Positions 22,200 to 33,730 of a DNA stretch of 64,000 bases are shown one piece after another. Origin of the DNA: Omphalotus guepiniiformis (lineage: Eukaryota; Basidiomycota; Agaricomycetes; Agaricales; Omphalotaceae); the NCBI GenBank assembly GCA_028554645.1, contig JAQOOI010000022.1, positions 1 to 64,000 of the forward strand. The letters are read 5' to 3'. A program made the position numbers and the translations under genes. The notes under the pieces are model-generated. The model was not told the origin of the DNA. It saw only the letters and a list, made by a program, of their open reading frames with translations, and did not search any database. Each line of letters opens with the position of its first letter. The stretch's first letter is position 1.

Positions 22200-23450
22200 T
22201 CTGTTCCTTTCCTTCTAGGACAGAAAGTTTTGATGTGTATCACTGTAAGTAGCTGCATATCAGTATATGTGCATCCAATTTCATTCAAGTAACATAGCCA
22301 AGTATATTCAACTGTTTGATTCCTTCCAAGAGGGAAAGTTTGTGTGTATTAAGTATATGTTTTAGTCCTTCCAGGAGGGAACATTTCTGTGTGTATCACT
22401 GTAAGTAGCTGTATATTAATGTACAGGCAGCCAGTTTCTTTCATGCATTATAGCTAAGTATGTGCAACCCTTTTTGCCTTCCAGGAGGGAAAGTTTTTGT
22501 GTGTATCACTGTAAGTAGCTGTATATTAATGTACATGCATCCAATTTTTTTCATGCAGTATGGCTAAGTGTGTGCAACTGTTTCTTTCCTTCCACGAGGG
22601 AAAGTTTCTGTGTGTATCATTGTAAGTAGCTGTTTTTCAAGGTACGTGCATCCAATCTCTTTCATGCCGCATAGCTAAGTGTGTGCAACTGCTTCTTTCC
22701 TTCCAGGAGGGAAGATTTCTGTGTATCACTATAAGTAGCTGTATATCAATGAACATGCATCCCATTTTTTCACGCAATATAGCTAAGTGCATGCAACTGT
22801 TTCTATCCTTCCACGAGGGAAAGTTTCTGTGTGTATCACTGTAAGTAGCTGTATATCAATGAACATGCATCCCATTTTTTCACGCAATATAGCTAAGTAT
22901 GTGCAACCCTTTTTTGCCTTCCAGGAGGGAAAGTTTTTGTGTGTATCACTGTAAGTAGCTGTATATTAATGTACATGCATCCAATTTCTTTCATGCAGTA
23001 TGGCTAAGTGTGTGCAACTGTTTCTTTCCTTCCACAAGGGAAAGTTTCTGTGTGTATCATTGTAAGTAGCTGTTTTTCAAGGTACGTGCATCCAATCTCT
23101 TTCATGCCGCATAGCTAAGTGTGTGCAACTGCTTCTTTCCTTCCAGGAGGGAAGATTTCTGTGTATCACTATAAGTAGCTGTATATCAATGAACATGCAT
23201 CCCATTTTTTCACGCAATATAGCTAAGTGCGTGCAACTGTTTCTATCCTTCCACGAGGGAAAGTTTCTGTGTATCACTGTAAGTAGCTGTATATTAATGT
23301 ACATGCATCCCATTTTTTCACGCAATATAGCTAAGTGCATGCAACTGTTTCTATCCTTCCACGAGGGAAAGTTTCTGTGTGTATCATTGTAAGTAGCTGT
23401 TTTTCAATGTAAATGCATCCAATCTCTTTCATGTATCAATGTTTGTAGAA
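22200..23450 (+). repeat. ~118-bp tandem array with ~440-bp higher-order period
   Basis: About eleven units, each with tccttcca(g/c)gaggga, gtgtatcactgtaagtagct, gcatcc and atagctaagt. The variant aagtatgtgcaaccctttt appears at 22457 and again about 439 bp later, showing a multi-unit period. Confidence 0.9.
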
Positions 23451-23629
23451 GCATATCACGGTATTGTGTTGTAATTTGCATTTTTGTGTCCAAGTGAGCA
23501 ATTCATTCAGAGTCGATCTCCCCTACTGTAGTTCCCTATCCATCCCCTACTGTATCTCTATATCCAGCCCCTATCCCAAATTTTGATTCAGCCCCTACCC
23601 AGACCCTAAGTGTCTTATATAACCCCCCC

Positions 23630-24091
23630 CTCCATGAAAGTCAAGAGTGTCCCAAGGCATTGATGTAAAGCCACAGAAGCACTCTTGAACAAGTCCATAT
23701 ATCTCTGCCTCCTTGTCATCTACCAACCCTCTAGCATTTTCAGCAGCTTGCAGTGCATTCTCCTAGATGATTGCAAGCATTAGCCTCAACAAGTAAGATT
23801 GTTGTCAAATGACATACTGCCTTGTCAGCCTTCTTTAAGGCAAGCTTCTCAGCCTTGATAGTCTTGGTCTGTCCTTTCTAATAAAGACCATGTATCAGAA
23901 TCAAGATTACATAGTTTTATCTGGAATGTGAGATAAAATTGTGGCATAAACCAGAATGTAAATATATAGTTGACACTTGTAGTTTTAACTGGAATTTCAG
24001 TTAAAACCAGTATATATTAAAGAAAAGACTCATAGATATTAAGAGGGATTCTAGATAAAACTGATATAGGTGTAAGCAGACTTACAGCCAT
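23630..24091 (-). pseudogene. Truncated 5' end of gene A
   Basis: Holds the ATG (24091-24089), intron 1, exon 2, intron 2 and the first ~130 nt of exon 3 of the gene described at 33731-37602. It stops at 23630 where unrelated C-rich sequence begins, so no full product is possible. Confidence 0.85.
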
Positions 24092-24299
24092 TGTAATGTT
24101 GCTTATGTAATCAAAAAAGCGGTGTGGATGTTGATAGAGTGATGATGGAAGTTCAAAGTAAGAGGGGAAAGATAAATCAGGTCAGGAAGTGTGCTTTATA
24201 TATATGTGAACTTATGCAAATATGTACATACAGCGATCTGATCCTACTTGCAATGAGGCAGACTATTATGTAAGCTTACTGAGTGTTGACATGCCAAAA

Positions 24300-25740
24300 G
24301 CACACTACAGATGTGTGGCAATATTAAGTCAAATCTAAGATAAAATCATCAGTTAATCAATTTGTTGGTCCTAACATACTTTAACCTTGGAATGACAGTG
24401 CTATCATGCTCCACATACATCACATCAATCTTATAACATCATGCTATTCAGATTCAACTCAAGTGTCCCACAAGATCACCCAGTGCTGATTTAATTCAAA
24501 TCTCACATAAAATCATTCAGTGCTTGATATAGTGATTGGGTTCATTGATAGATTTAGTGATGTTAGATTTAACCCAAGTGTCACATGAAATTACTCAATG
24601 CTTGATATAATGATCTGAGATTTAACTCAAATGTCATTTAAAATCAGCTTAGTGCTTGAATCAAAAATTTTAACTCAAATCTGACATAAAATTACTGAGT
24701 GCTTAAATCAGGAATTTTAACTCAAATCTGACTTAAAATCACTGAGTGGTTGATATAATGATGTGGAGTTTAACTTGAATGTCACTTGAGATTACTTACT
24801 GGGTGGAATAGTGATCATCCTATAGTGATGTGAGATGCAACCCAAATTTCACACAAGAGTACTCAGTGCTTCAAAACAGGATGAATGTATTAACTCAAAT
24901 GTCACTTTAGGAGGTCTCAGTGATTGATATGGAATATGTCTGAGATCTTACTTATCATCACTGCTTGAACTAGTGATTGAGATAACTGCTCAAGTTGATA
25001 TGATGATGTGTTTGGCATTCAAATGTTAAAATCACTTAGTGCTTGATATAGGAAATCTGACTTAAATCTGACACTCAGTGCTTAGTATAGTAATGTGAAA
25101 TCCAACTAAAACTCACTTAAGATCACTCAATGCTTGATGTACTGATTGAGCCCATTGCTTGATATAGTGATGTGAGATTTACCTTCACATTAAATCATTC
25201 AATGTTTGATATGAAGGTATGTCTGAACTCTTACTTGTAATCACTGCATGCAATAATGTGTCTTTGACTCAAAAATGTTACTTAGAATCTGCTTTAAAGT
25301 CTGAGATCTTACTTATCATCACTGCTTGAAATAGTGATTGAGCTGAGTGTTTGATATAATGGAGTGTCTTGCACTCAAATGTTACTTAAAATCACTGACT
25401 GCCTGACATAGGAAATGTTACTTAAAATCACTACCTGCTTGACATAGGGAATGTGGCTTAAAATTTAACATAGAATTCTTGAGTACTTGATATAGTGACT
25501 GAGCCCATGGCTTGATCTAGTGTAATGTGAGATTCAACTCCACATACAATGATTCAATGTTTGATATAGGGATATGTCTGAAATCTCAACTGTAATCACT
25601 GCTTGAAACAGTTATTGAGCTAAGTGCTTGATATAATAATGTGAGTCTTTCACTCAAATACTCAAATGTTACTTAGATTTAAGTAGTGCTTTAAAAAGTG
25701 ATGTGAAATTTAACTCAAATCTGACATAAAATTTGACTAT
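24300..25740 (+). repeat. Degenerate ~45-50-bp tandem repeats, 5' flank of element copy 2
   Basis: Units follow tgcttgatatagtgat-tgag, then tttaactcaaatgtcac, then ttaaaatcactcag with variation. Full inverted-repeat modules occur at 24668-24691 and 24715-24738 (TTTTAACT..TAAAA type). Confidence 0.85.
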
Positions 25741-25749
25741 TTATTGGTA

Positions 25750-25861
25750 TGACATGTTGACATGTTGACATGTTTTTGCATGCTGACATGTCGACATGTT
25801 TATTATGGCCCATAATGATCAGGATATATTATGGCCCATAATGATCAGGATATATTATTAG
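25750..25861. repeat. Element terminus: TGACATGT repeats and palindromic 26-bp unit
   Basis: Five tgacatgt-like units (25750-25800), then two 26-bp units each containing the odd palindrome attatggcccataat. The copy at 39250-39346 has one 26-bp unit. Confidence 0.8.
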
Positions 25862-26534
25862 ATTAGATTGATAGCAACTCAATCTGTGCACAGGTTCGAG
25901 TCCTGTATGGGTCAATCGCATGCGCATTATGAGGGTTGCTTCAATAATGTGTTCGCTTTTATTTTTTCATAGTAAATACAAATACTATCTCTTTGAAACT
26001 TAAGTGAAAGTGTGTAAAGTGCAACATATATTGATAATAGAAGAGTCTCATTGTAAGTTTCTATCTGTGATCTTACAGTAGTAATCTAAAAAATGTTATA
26101 TGCTGAATATGAGTGATCTTAATATGAAGTTTTCCAAGTAGCCTGAAAGAAGTTCATACAATTCAATTAACTTAGACTGTAGATTTCACCATCTGATTTC
26201 ATAAAAGAAATGCTTGACCAAATAACATTGTTCAATTGTAGAGCTCAGAAAAAAAGATCAGTCCTTATGAGCAGCCAAAACAAGGTGATGCAAATGCAAT
26301 AAACAACTGATCCACAGAAATTTGCACATCCTGAATTCATTTTATTCACTCTGGTCTGTCAGACTCTACTCATTCTGTGCACCCTAATCTGTCAGACCCT
26401 ACTTGAACCCTACTCACTTCACTCTGTCAGACCCTACTTGCACACTACACACTCTAGTCTCTCAGACCCTACTCAGACCCTACTCATCCTACCTTTCAGA
26501 CCCTATCTTGGACCCTACTAGTCTCTAATAACCC
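25862..26534 (+). mobile_element. tRNA-derived SINE-like element, 5'-truncated
   Basis: Starts within a tRNA-like anticodon arm (gattagattgatagc), then B-box GGTTCGAGTCC and gtatgggtca, then a ~600-bp body ending gtctctaataaccc. The same body is at 58609-59300 and partly at 58218-58379. The 5' part with the A-box is missing because the YR element terminus abuts here. Confidence 0.75.
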
Positions 26535-27129
26535 TAAGTTTCTCTCCCTGGGACCCCTCTGGAGAGCGAGTATGCAATTTGCGCACTGCTACAGCGCAAC
26601 GATTGTCAGGCACCAGAGATATTTACTTATTTACTTATTTATTTATTTATTCATGAGCAATTACATATAGCTTCATCAAGTTGTTAACTGCTGTGCACAC
26701 CGGACACCTGATGCTGATGCCTAGGAGCAGGACAGGCAGTACACAATTTGCGCACGCATTCATCAGGGGCACTGAACACTGCCTTTCGGACAGGTGCCAT
26801 ACACAATCTGTGCACTCTAGCTTCACCTGTTGCATTCAACTGACACTGTGTACTGTTTGCAGGACGTGGTCCCCGGATTGGATACTGCCTTATCATCCTT
26901 CTAGGTGGAGTGGCCTTCCGGTGATGGGCAGTGCCTAAATTGCATACTCAACATGTAGTGACATTGAGGCTGGCTGCAGCACAGAGTCTTGGACTGTCTC
27001 TGAGTTTGTGCCCAGTGTTGTTGTCATCCAAGGGCATAGGAGCAGGCTGGGTAGTACACAATTTGTGCACGGGTTCAGGGACTCACTGGAGCTCTCTTCC
27101 CCCTTCCCCTGCCAAAAAAAAAACCCCCA
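26535..27129 (+). repeat. Degenerate repeats with acacaatttgcgcac motif
   Basis: The motif (a/c)acaat(t/c)tg(c/t)gcac recurs at about 26574, 26740, 26802 and 27055. A ttta(c/t)ttatt microsatellite lies at 26621-26650. No gene. Confidence 0.6.
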
Positions 27130-27167
27130 GGGTTGGGAACCCTACTCACTTTTCCTATATAACCCCT
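27130..27167 (+). promoter_or_regulatory. TATATAA module, copy 2
   Basis: Nearly identical to 18800-18838. The flanking sequences differ. Confidence 0.4.
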
Positions 27168-27207
27168 GAATGTTTTTGGACCGACCGGTATATGTATAGG
27201 TGAAGCT

Positions 27208-28165
27208 GGAGGTGGGAATAATGGGTGATACCACCAGTCTATTCAACTGTGCAGGGATTTGCTTTGTCAGTGGCTAGAAACAGTTATTTTGTTGTGTGGG
27301 TGAATGTCTGATATATTGCATTAGACAGAAAATTTATCCAGTACAGATATGCAGCTACACTGTTTGTTTTGCTCATCAAGTGTAAAGAATTCAACCTGAT
27401 ATTGCTGTTTTGTGGACAAGCATGACAGCTTGTATACCAATCTTTCCTTATAGAACAAGTGAGAGTTGAGTGTTCAATACTTTCAGTGGAATACACTGGG
27501 AGAATATTGTATACAAATATATAGGTATACTGGGAGGTGGAAATAATGGGTGATACTACCAGTCTATTCAACTGTGCAGGGATTTGCTTTGTCAGTGGCT
27601 AGAAACAGTTATTTTGTTGTGTGGGTGAATGTCTGATATATTGCATTAGACAGAAAATTTATCCAGTACAGATATGCAGCTACACTGTTTGTTTTGCTCA
27701 TCAAGTGTAAAGAATTCAACCTGATATTGCTGTTTTGTGGACAAGCATGACAGCTTGTATACCAATCTTTCCTTATAGAACAAGTGAGAGTTGAGTGTTC
27801 AATACTTTCAGTGGAATGCACTGGGAGAATATTGTATACAAATATATAGGTATACTGGGAGGTGGAAATAATGGGTGATACTACCAGTCTATTCAACTGT
27901 GCAGGGATTTGTTCTGTGAGTGGCTAAAAACAGTTGTTTTATTGTGTGGGTAAATCTCTGATATATTGATTAGACTGAAAATTCATCAATCAAGATATGC
28001 AGCTACACTGTTTGTTTTGCTCATCAAGTGTAAAGAATTCAACCTGATATTGCTGTTTTGTGGACAAGCATGACAGCTTGTAGAACAATCTTTCCTTATA
28101 GAACAAGTGAGAGTTGGGTGTTCAATACTTTCAGTGGAATGCACTGGAGGATACTGCATACTAAG
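27208..28165 (+). repeat. Three tandem 325-bp units
   Basis: Units start near 27217, 27542 and 27867, exactly 325 bp apart. The first two are almost identical; the third is diverged and differs at its end. Confidence 0.95.
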
Positions 28166-28229
28166 AAGACAAGATGTACATAACAAACATCTGTGATATA
28201 TGTATCAGTGTACAGTGAAGCCAACAGGA

Positions 28230-28660
28230 AAGCAGAAGGTTTAAGACTTGACAGCAGGGTGGGCAGGGGTGAGATGTGACAAAATACAGCCAAACATAAG
28301 GTGTTGGCTTCTGTTTGCCTGGGATCTAGTCTGTATAGAGTGCCAGCAACCTGAGCATGTGTGTAGTTCACATATGAGGTTGCAGTGGGGCCGCGGGAAA
28401 GCAGAAGTTCCATCACTTGGCAGGGTAGTGGGTATGGTTGGTTAGAGTAGAAATACAGCCAAACATAAGGTGTTGACTCCTGTTTGCCTGGGATCTAGTC
28501 TGTATAGAGTGCCAGCAACCTGAGCATGTGTGTAGTTCACATATGAGGTTGCAGTGGGGGCCGCGGGAAAGCAGAAGTTCCATGACTTGGCAGGTTAGTG
28601 GGTATGGTTGGTTAGAGTAGAAATACAGCCAAACATAAGGTGTTGACTCCTGTTTGTCTG
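28230..28660 (+). repeat. Tandem ~170-bp units
   Basis: The landmark aaatacagccaaacataagg occurs at 28282, 28451 and 28621. Confidence 0.95.
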
Positions 28661-28689
28661 GGATCTGGCCTGTGCAAAATAACAGGTCT

Positions 28690-29065
28690 CTGGACCTGTG
28701 TGTGCCTGCACTGAAGGGCACACAGAGAGAGAGTGGGTGCATGGATGCAGTTCTTGCTAGTGTGAGGGGGTGTCCTGGGACCAAACAAGTGCAAACAGAC
28801 TCCTACCTCCCTGATCTGGCCCAGGAGGCAGAGGATCTGAGCTTGACAAAGCCTGTGAGAGGCCCTTCAGAGAAGGGCCAGAGATACGCTCACAGCGTGG
28901 GAACGGATGGACCCGTGGGAAAGCGGGTGGTGAGATCCCCAAGAGGACATGCTGAGGAGCAGATGTGTCCTTGTTTGGAGGTGTTTGGTCGAGAACTGGG
29001 CGGGATCTGGCAGGAACAGTGGGAGGGAGCCGTTTGGGCTCAATGGCCGGGGACATAAGAGTAGA
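28690..29065 (+). repeat. Diverged relative of the 3' part of the 1.46-kb repeat
   Basis: Its end gagccgtttgggctcaatggcc, then ggggacataag, parallels the hairpin end at 21970-22005 and 55858-55898. Its translation (CLVENWAGSGRNSGREPFGLNGRGHK) lines up with RANGRGHNW there. It sits exactly where gene B breaks off. Confidence 0.55.
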
Positions 29066-32000
29066 ATAAGGACAGCTTGTCGAAACTGTTGTGTTCTGGC
29101 TTTGTCAATAGTGACTAGAATAATGTTGTGATTGCCATGAAGCCCAGTTGTTTTGCCAGTATATGTCTGATGTCCAACCTGCATTTGTGTGAGTTTCCGC
29201 TCGTAGTCCATAAGAAGTGATTTGAGTGGGAGAACAATGATTGTGTATGCCTTTTCAAAGAAAGTTGGAAGTATGACAGTGAATGTTTTTCCTCCACCAG
29301 TAGGAAAGATGAAGACACAGTCTTTGCTTTTGGCAAAGACGTGCTCTGTGGCTGTCTCTTGCTGTGGGAAGTTCCATTGAGGATTTGGATGTTTGATGAG
29401 CTCTCCGAGCTTAAGCTTCATAGCAGAAACAAGCTCAGAAGAGCTCAAGGTGTCAGCATTGTTGGCAGAGATTGGTGCAAGTTTCTTCAATGGCACCACA
29501 CGACCAGTTGAAGTTGCAACTGGTGGGCATGGCTTTGATAGCTGGTGATAAAGAGATGATGGACGCTTGTAGGGCACTATATCTAGACAGCCATCTTAGC
29601 AATCCTGGCTAGTATATTATCTGTAATACATACCTGTTATGGGCTTTGCAAAGTCTTCAATCTCATCTTCAAACAGTTCTAAATGAAATCTAAGATAAAA
29701 TAGTTTGAGAAGCATACAATAAACTTTATACCATTGGAAGTGTGTTTGTCAAATTCAGATAGCACTGTAACACAAATGTAAAGCAAGACTCTTGTTTTTG
29801 GAAAGTGATCTGAACTGACCCATCTTGGCTTTGCTGACACTGGCCCCAGCTAGAAAGAATACATTGATAAGTTTTTGCTTGTAAGACAACATGACAAGAT
29901 ACCAAGTTTACCTGCTCGATGTTTAGATTGATCAAATACAGATTGAACTGAAAGCAAATAAGTCCAGTGAAGTCACTGAATCAATCAAGTTGTCTTACCC
30001 ATTATAGATGGTCTCTTAGTCACATTGATGAGCTTGTGTATTGGTTGATCGTGTTGTGAAACTGCATTGATGTACATTTAAATGTCAGTATAAGCATATC
30101 TTAACAAGGATGATGTATTCTATGTGTCAGGTTACCTTCCAAGTCTGCACTTGATGAGTCAACAGCTGACTCCTCTAAACCCTCTGACATCTTGTTAGTT
30201 TCATTGAATGGCTGAGCTATGTGCTGCAGATATTCCTTTAAGAATGGCCCTGTTGTATAGTCAGCACATTATCTGAGTCTGGTGTTCAAAACATTTGAGA
30301 ACTTACTGAGTGAAGCCTCCAGGGCTTGGGGCAGCAGCCTGCTGATATTATCTTGAATAGCAGATAAAATACTCTGTGGAGTGGAAACAGTTTCCCCCTC
30401 AAGTAAGTCCTCTACAACTGCAGTAGACACAAGCTTGCTATAGTGTTCAGAGCGGGCTTCTTGATATGGGAGCTGTATGCCACCAGGAACAACTTGAGCA
30501 AAGCGCTGGAAGATAGTGCTGGTATGAATCAAAGTATGAAGATAATCTTCAGCAGATTTGGTCATAAGAACATCATGACTGAGTCCATAGACACGTTCTT
30601 CAGTCTGCCTACTATGACCAGCAGACAGTGCATTGGCTGTCTCCATTTCAACTTCATCATCATAGATGGTCAAAGTGGAAGCACAATGTTTGCGTCTGAA
30701 TGCAATTGAGACATGACGCCAGCTGTTGAGCCCAAGTGCACAGTGTGCATGCTGTGACGTCCATTCCTTCATAGCTTGGCTCAAGTCTGAAGACTGGAAC
30801 AACTGGCCATTATGATTGACAAAAAGCATATTGTGATAGCTCTGAGCAACAGCACTATTTTGAGGAAAGCATAGTGTAGCAGCAAGCTGTGCAAAGGGAC
30901 GGGCAAGTGCAAGGTCCTGGATGATAAGATCTGCAGTAAATGCATCAAGAGCACGGGGTATCAGACGGTCATGGCCCATCAAGGAGGTGGTCTTGGAATA
31001 CATGCCAACAAGTATGACATAGGTGTCCATGACATACAGATTGCGGCTTGTGCGGAGTGCAGTATTGCGCAACGCAGATGAAACCAATTCTGTTCCACGA
31101 GCAGGACCTCCACACAGCATTTCACAACGGATCATCATAAGCTTGTGAAAAGCAGCATAGTTCCGAAGCCATACACGCAAAGCAGGGATATTCCATAAGA
31201 TTTTCCCGTCCACATCATAATCAACAGCGAGCTTGATCTTTGGCTGAGAAGCAGTGAGAAGGGTGTGCATGAGTTGAGTTCTATCTCCAAAGATATGGTG
31301 GTTGCGGGGTTCATCAACAAAAGAGTATCCAATTTCGTGATTGGCAAAGTCATCAGCAATGAGATCATATCTCACTTGTAGCATTGTGCCAGCAAGGATA
31401 TCTGATTCCCATATACTAACAAGCTCCTGCTCTGTAGCTGTGAACACTGCTTGAATAGCCTGCCATGTAATTCGTTCACCACGAAAGATCATCTCTCGAA
31501 ATGTTTTGCGATCTGTCCAGAACAGCTGTGGCAGGGATTGTGTACTATACACAATATGGCTGGCCCGATGCTGCAAGGAGCATATTGAGTTGAAGGTGGA
31601 GTCTTGCTTTTCGGTAAACCAAGGTTCATATCGCTGGCAGCTAGCATCATAAGAGGCCTGTAGTTCTTGATTCTCGGCCCGAGCACGGATAAACCGGGAC
31701 AACACCAATCGTATAAGGTATTTGAATCTGGCCAAAATAGGTGTGACGTTCTTTGGCTCTAAAAAAGAACCATCCTGATTAAGGGTATAGAGTGCAAGAA
31801 ACTGCATTGTGGGATCAGTTATTTGAGTCTGGTTGAAGCTGTTCCATGATGTAGTCCAGAGTGTCTTGAGAATGTTTAGGATGATCCACTCTGAGGCACC
31901 TAGTTGTGCATCAGTGATTTGCTTTTGCAGAAGATGAAGCATTTTGGTCAGGCTGTGTGGCAGCATAATCTGATAGTTGCTTTTAGGTCGCAAAAGCATT

Positions 32001-33490
32001 GCAAGCAGACAGTAGACAGGCCTCCAGTAAGATTCCAAGGTGGTAGCAGCTGTCAGAGCATGAAAGCACTGATTTGAAATGCCACTAAGACAATATTTTA
32101 AATGAAATTGAAGATAAAATCAATGAATGATGAACACTCACTCTCGTGCAGGGTAATCACTATGAAGCTTCTGCAAAACAATTTCTGGCATTGTTCCAAG
32201 CTGATTCATGGAAGCAATCAGAATATCAGCTATAGTAGATTTCAAGCCAGGAAACTCTGCTTCAGTAGGCATTGCCACCAGTGCGCACAGCTCTGTAACA
32301 TCAAATCCACTGATATGAAGATGCCATTGAGTGGTCATTAGCCAGGGACTGATCAAGCGAGAATCTTGAGCATGATGCATGCCTGCCTCTATGGCAACTT
32401 GGTTGGTGTTCCACAGCTGTGTGAGTGTGTCTTGTATTGGAGGAGGGTATTGATATAAAGCTGGAATCACCGGGAAGAGTGTTTTCCTGTCACCACGGTT
32501 GAACTTCTGTGCAGCAACTCGATTCAAGTGTTTCTCCAGAGGCATAATAGATCCAGGATGCAAGGTGGAAAAATGAGTGCGCATGCTCCGCATATTAGAG
32601 AAGCAACGGATGCATAGAGAGCAGTGAAATGCATCATAGATGTCAAGCCCTTGAATCTCAGGGATAGGCTCAGTAGGCAAGTCTGGAAGTCCTTCAGAGA
32701 TTTGAAGCTCATCAAGAACTCTGTAAAGATCATCAAGTGCAACACGTGAATAGGCTTGTCCATGCTGGTTTTTCAAGTGAGCAGAGATATGTTCACGGGA
32801 GATTACAATGTGACAGGCAATACAGATCGCCCGGTTGATGCTGGTATTGACTAGCAGGCCAAGCATAGTAAGCTGCTTGTGATGGAGCAACTATGGCACA
32901 GTAGGTCATGTAAGTGTTGCAACTAAGCACAGAATAAGTTGTTCCATATACCTGACTAGGTGTGAGTACTTCACAGGAGATCTACAAGTGCAATATTAGG
33001 TTTCAGTTGAATGAATTCAGTTATATGATCACCAAAAGCTCACATCAGGTGTGACTTGATTATGATAAATATCTGAAGTCTGTGAAATAGTAGCTGTTTT
33101 AGTGATTCTGAAGCTCAGTAGTAAGACAATCTATACATTTGCTTGTTGCTCTACAGGATCACTGTCTGGAGCAAGAACCAATGATCCATTTGGGGTTTTA
33201 TCTCCTGGCTTGAAGGCAAACTAGTGTTGAAAAGATAAGTTTTAACTCAGATTCAAGATAAATCAGTTTAAACAGACAGATACCAATAGAGTAGACCAAG
33301 TATACCCTGCTTCAACACATCTTCTTGCATGATCCCTCAAAGTGCGGGAACTTGCATACACCTTTTTACACAAAGGCCATGTGCAAAGACACTGAAAGGT
33401 TCCATTGAGTTCAGAAGAAACTGTGATTTCTCCCTGAGGAAATTTAAGATTGATTGCAGATAAATTCTTGGTCATGTGATCAGGAGTCAT
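29066..33490 (-). CDS. Protein B: zinc fingers + tyrosine recombinase + RecQ-like helicase (3'-truncated)
   Basis: Twelve exons, all phases compatible: 33490-33284, 33220-33137, 32981-32952, 32890-32142, 32084-30307, 30249-30136, 30061-29999, 29947-29912, 29849-29820, 29764-29732, 29678-29634, 29576-29066. About 1,226 residues are left. Domains: a C2HC finger (C36-x4-C41-x12-H54-x3-C58); two C2H2 fingers of the OrsD type (C130/C133/H145/H150 and C197/C200/H213/H218); a tyrosine recombinase with R686 (ARGTEL), K721, R813-H814 (NSWRHVSIAF), H847 (AGHS) and Y856 (RVYGLS); and a RecQ-like start with Walker A PTGGGKT (about 1150). Everything after motif Ia is missing, including the DEAH box. The start ATG 33490 was chosen because it lies ~85 nt after the TATA box; an in-frame ATG at 33571 touches the TATA box. 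OrsD/recombinase/RecQ fusions are common in Agaricomycetes; recombination activity is inferred. Confidence 0.8.
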
Positions 33491-33574
33491 GTGATCTAAA
33501 AGCGGACACTTGAAGAAAGAAGTTATAGATGATGGGAGAGCAGAAGAAAAAGTAACACTGAGCAAGTGCATCTT

Positions 33575-33587
33575 ATATATATATATC
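33575..33587 (-). promoter_or_regulatory. TATA box of gene B
   Basis: TATATATATATA on the minus strand, 85-97 nt upstream of ATG 33490. Spacing is similar to that of gene A. Confidence 0.5.
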
Positions 33588-33730
33588 TTCAATTCAAAAT
33601 CACAATCAAATTCAGTATTTGAAATTCACAATTTGAAATTCATGATATTGGTAGAATGGATACATAGATCCTAATTTGAAGTATAGACACAAGAAGACTA
33701 CTATTTTACAAACAACACATAGTATAATAT

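Larger units (their letters stand above)
23630..25861 (-). mobile_element. 5' fragment of the YR/RecQ element (second copy)
   Basis: Collinear with 37141-39346 at a constant offset of 13,511 bp, with only scattered substitutions seen. The copies differ in length by 26 bp, accounted for by one extra terminal unit (tattatggcccat..gata, twice here and once at 39312). It contains the first two exons and part of exon 3 of gene A, the repeat-rich 5' flank and the terminus, and breaks off at 23630 inside exon 3. Same orientation as the larger copy. Confidence 0.9.

Noticed and set aside
27284..27896. Two identical 95-residue frames
   Set aside because: They are the same frame in two tandem 325-bp units; the third unit does not keep it.
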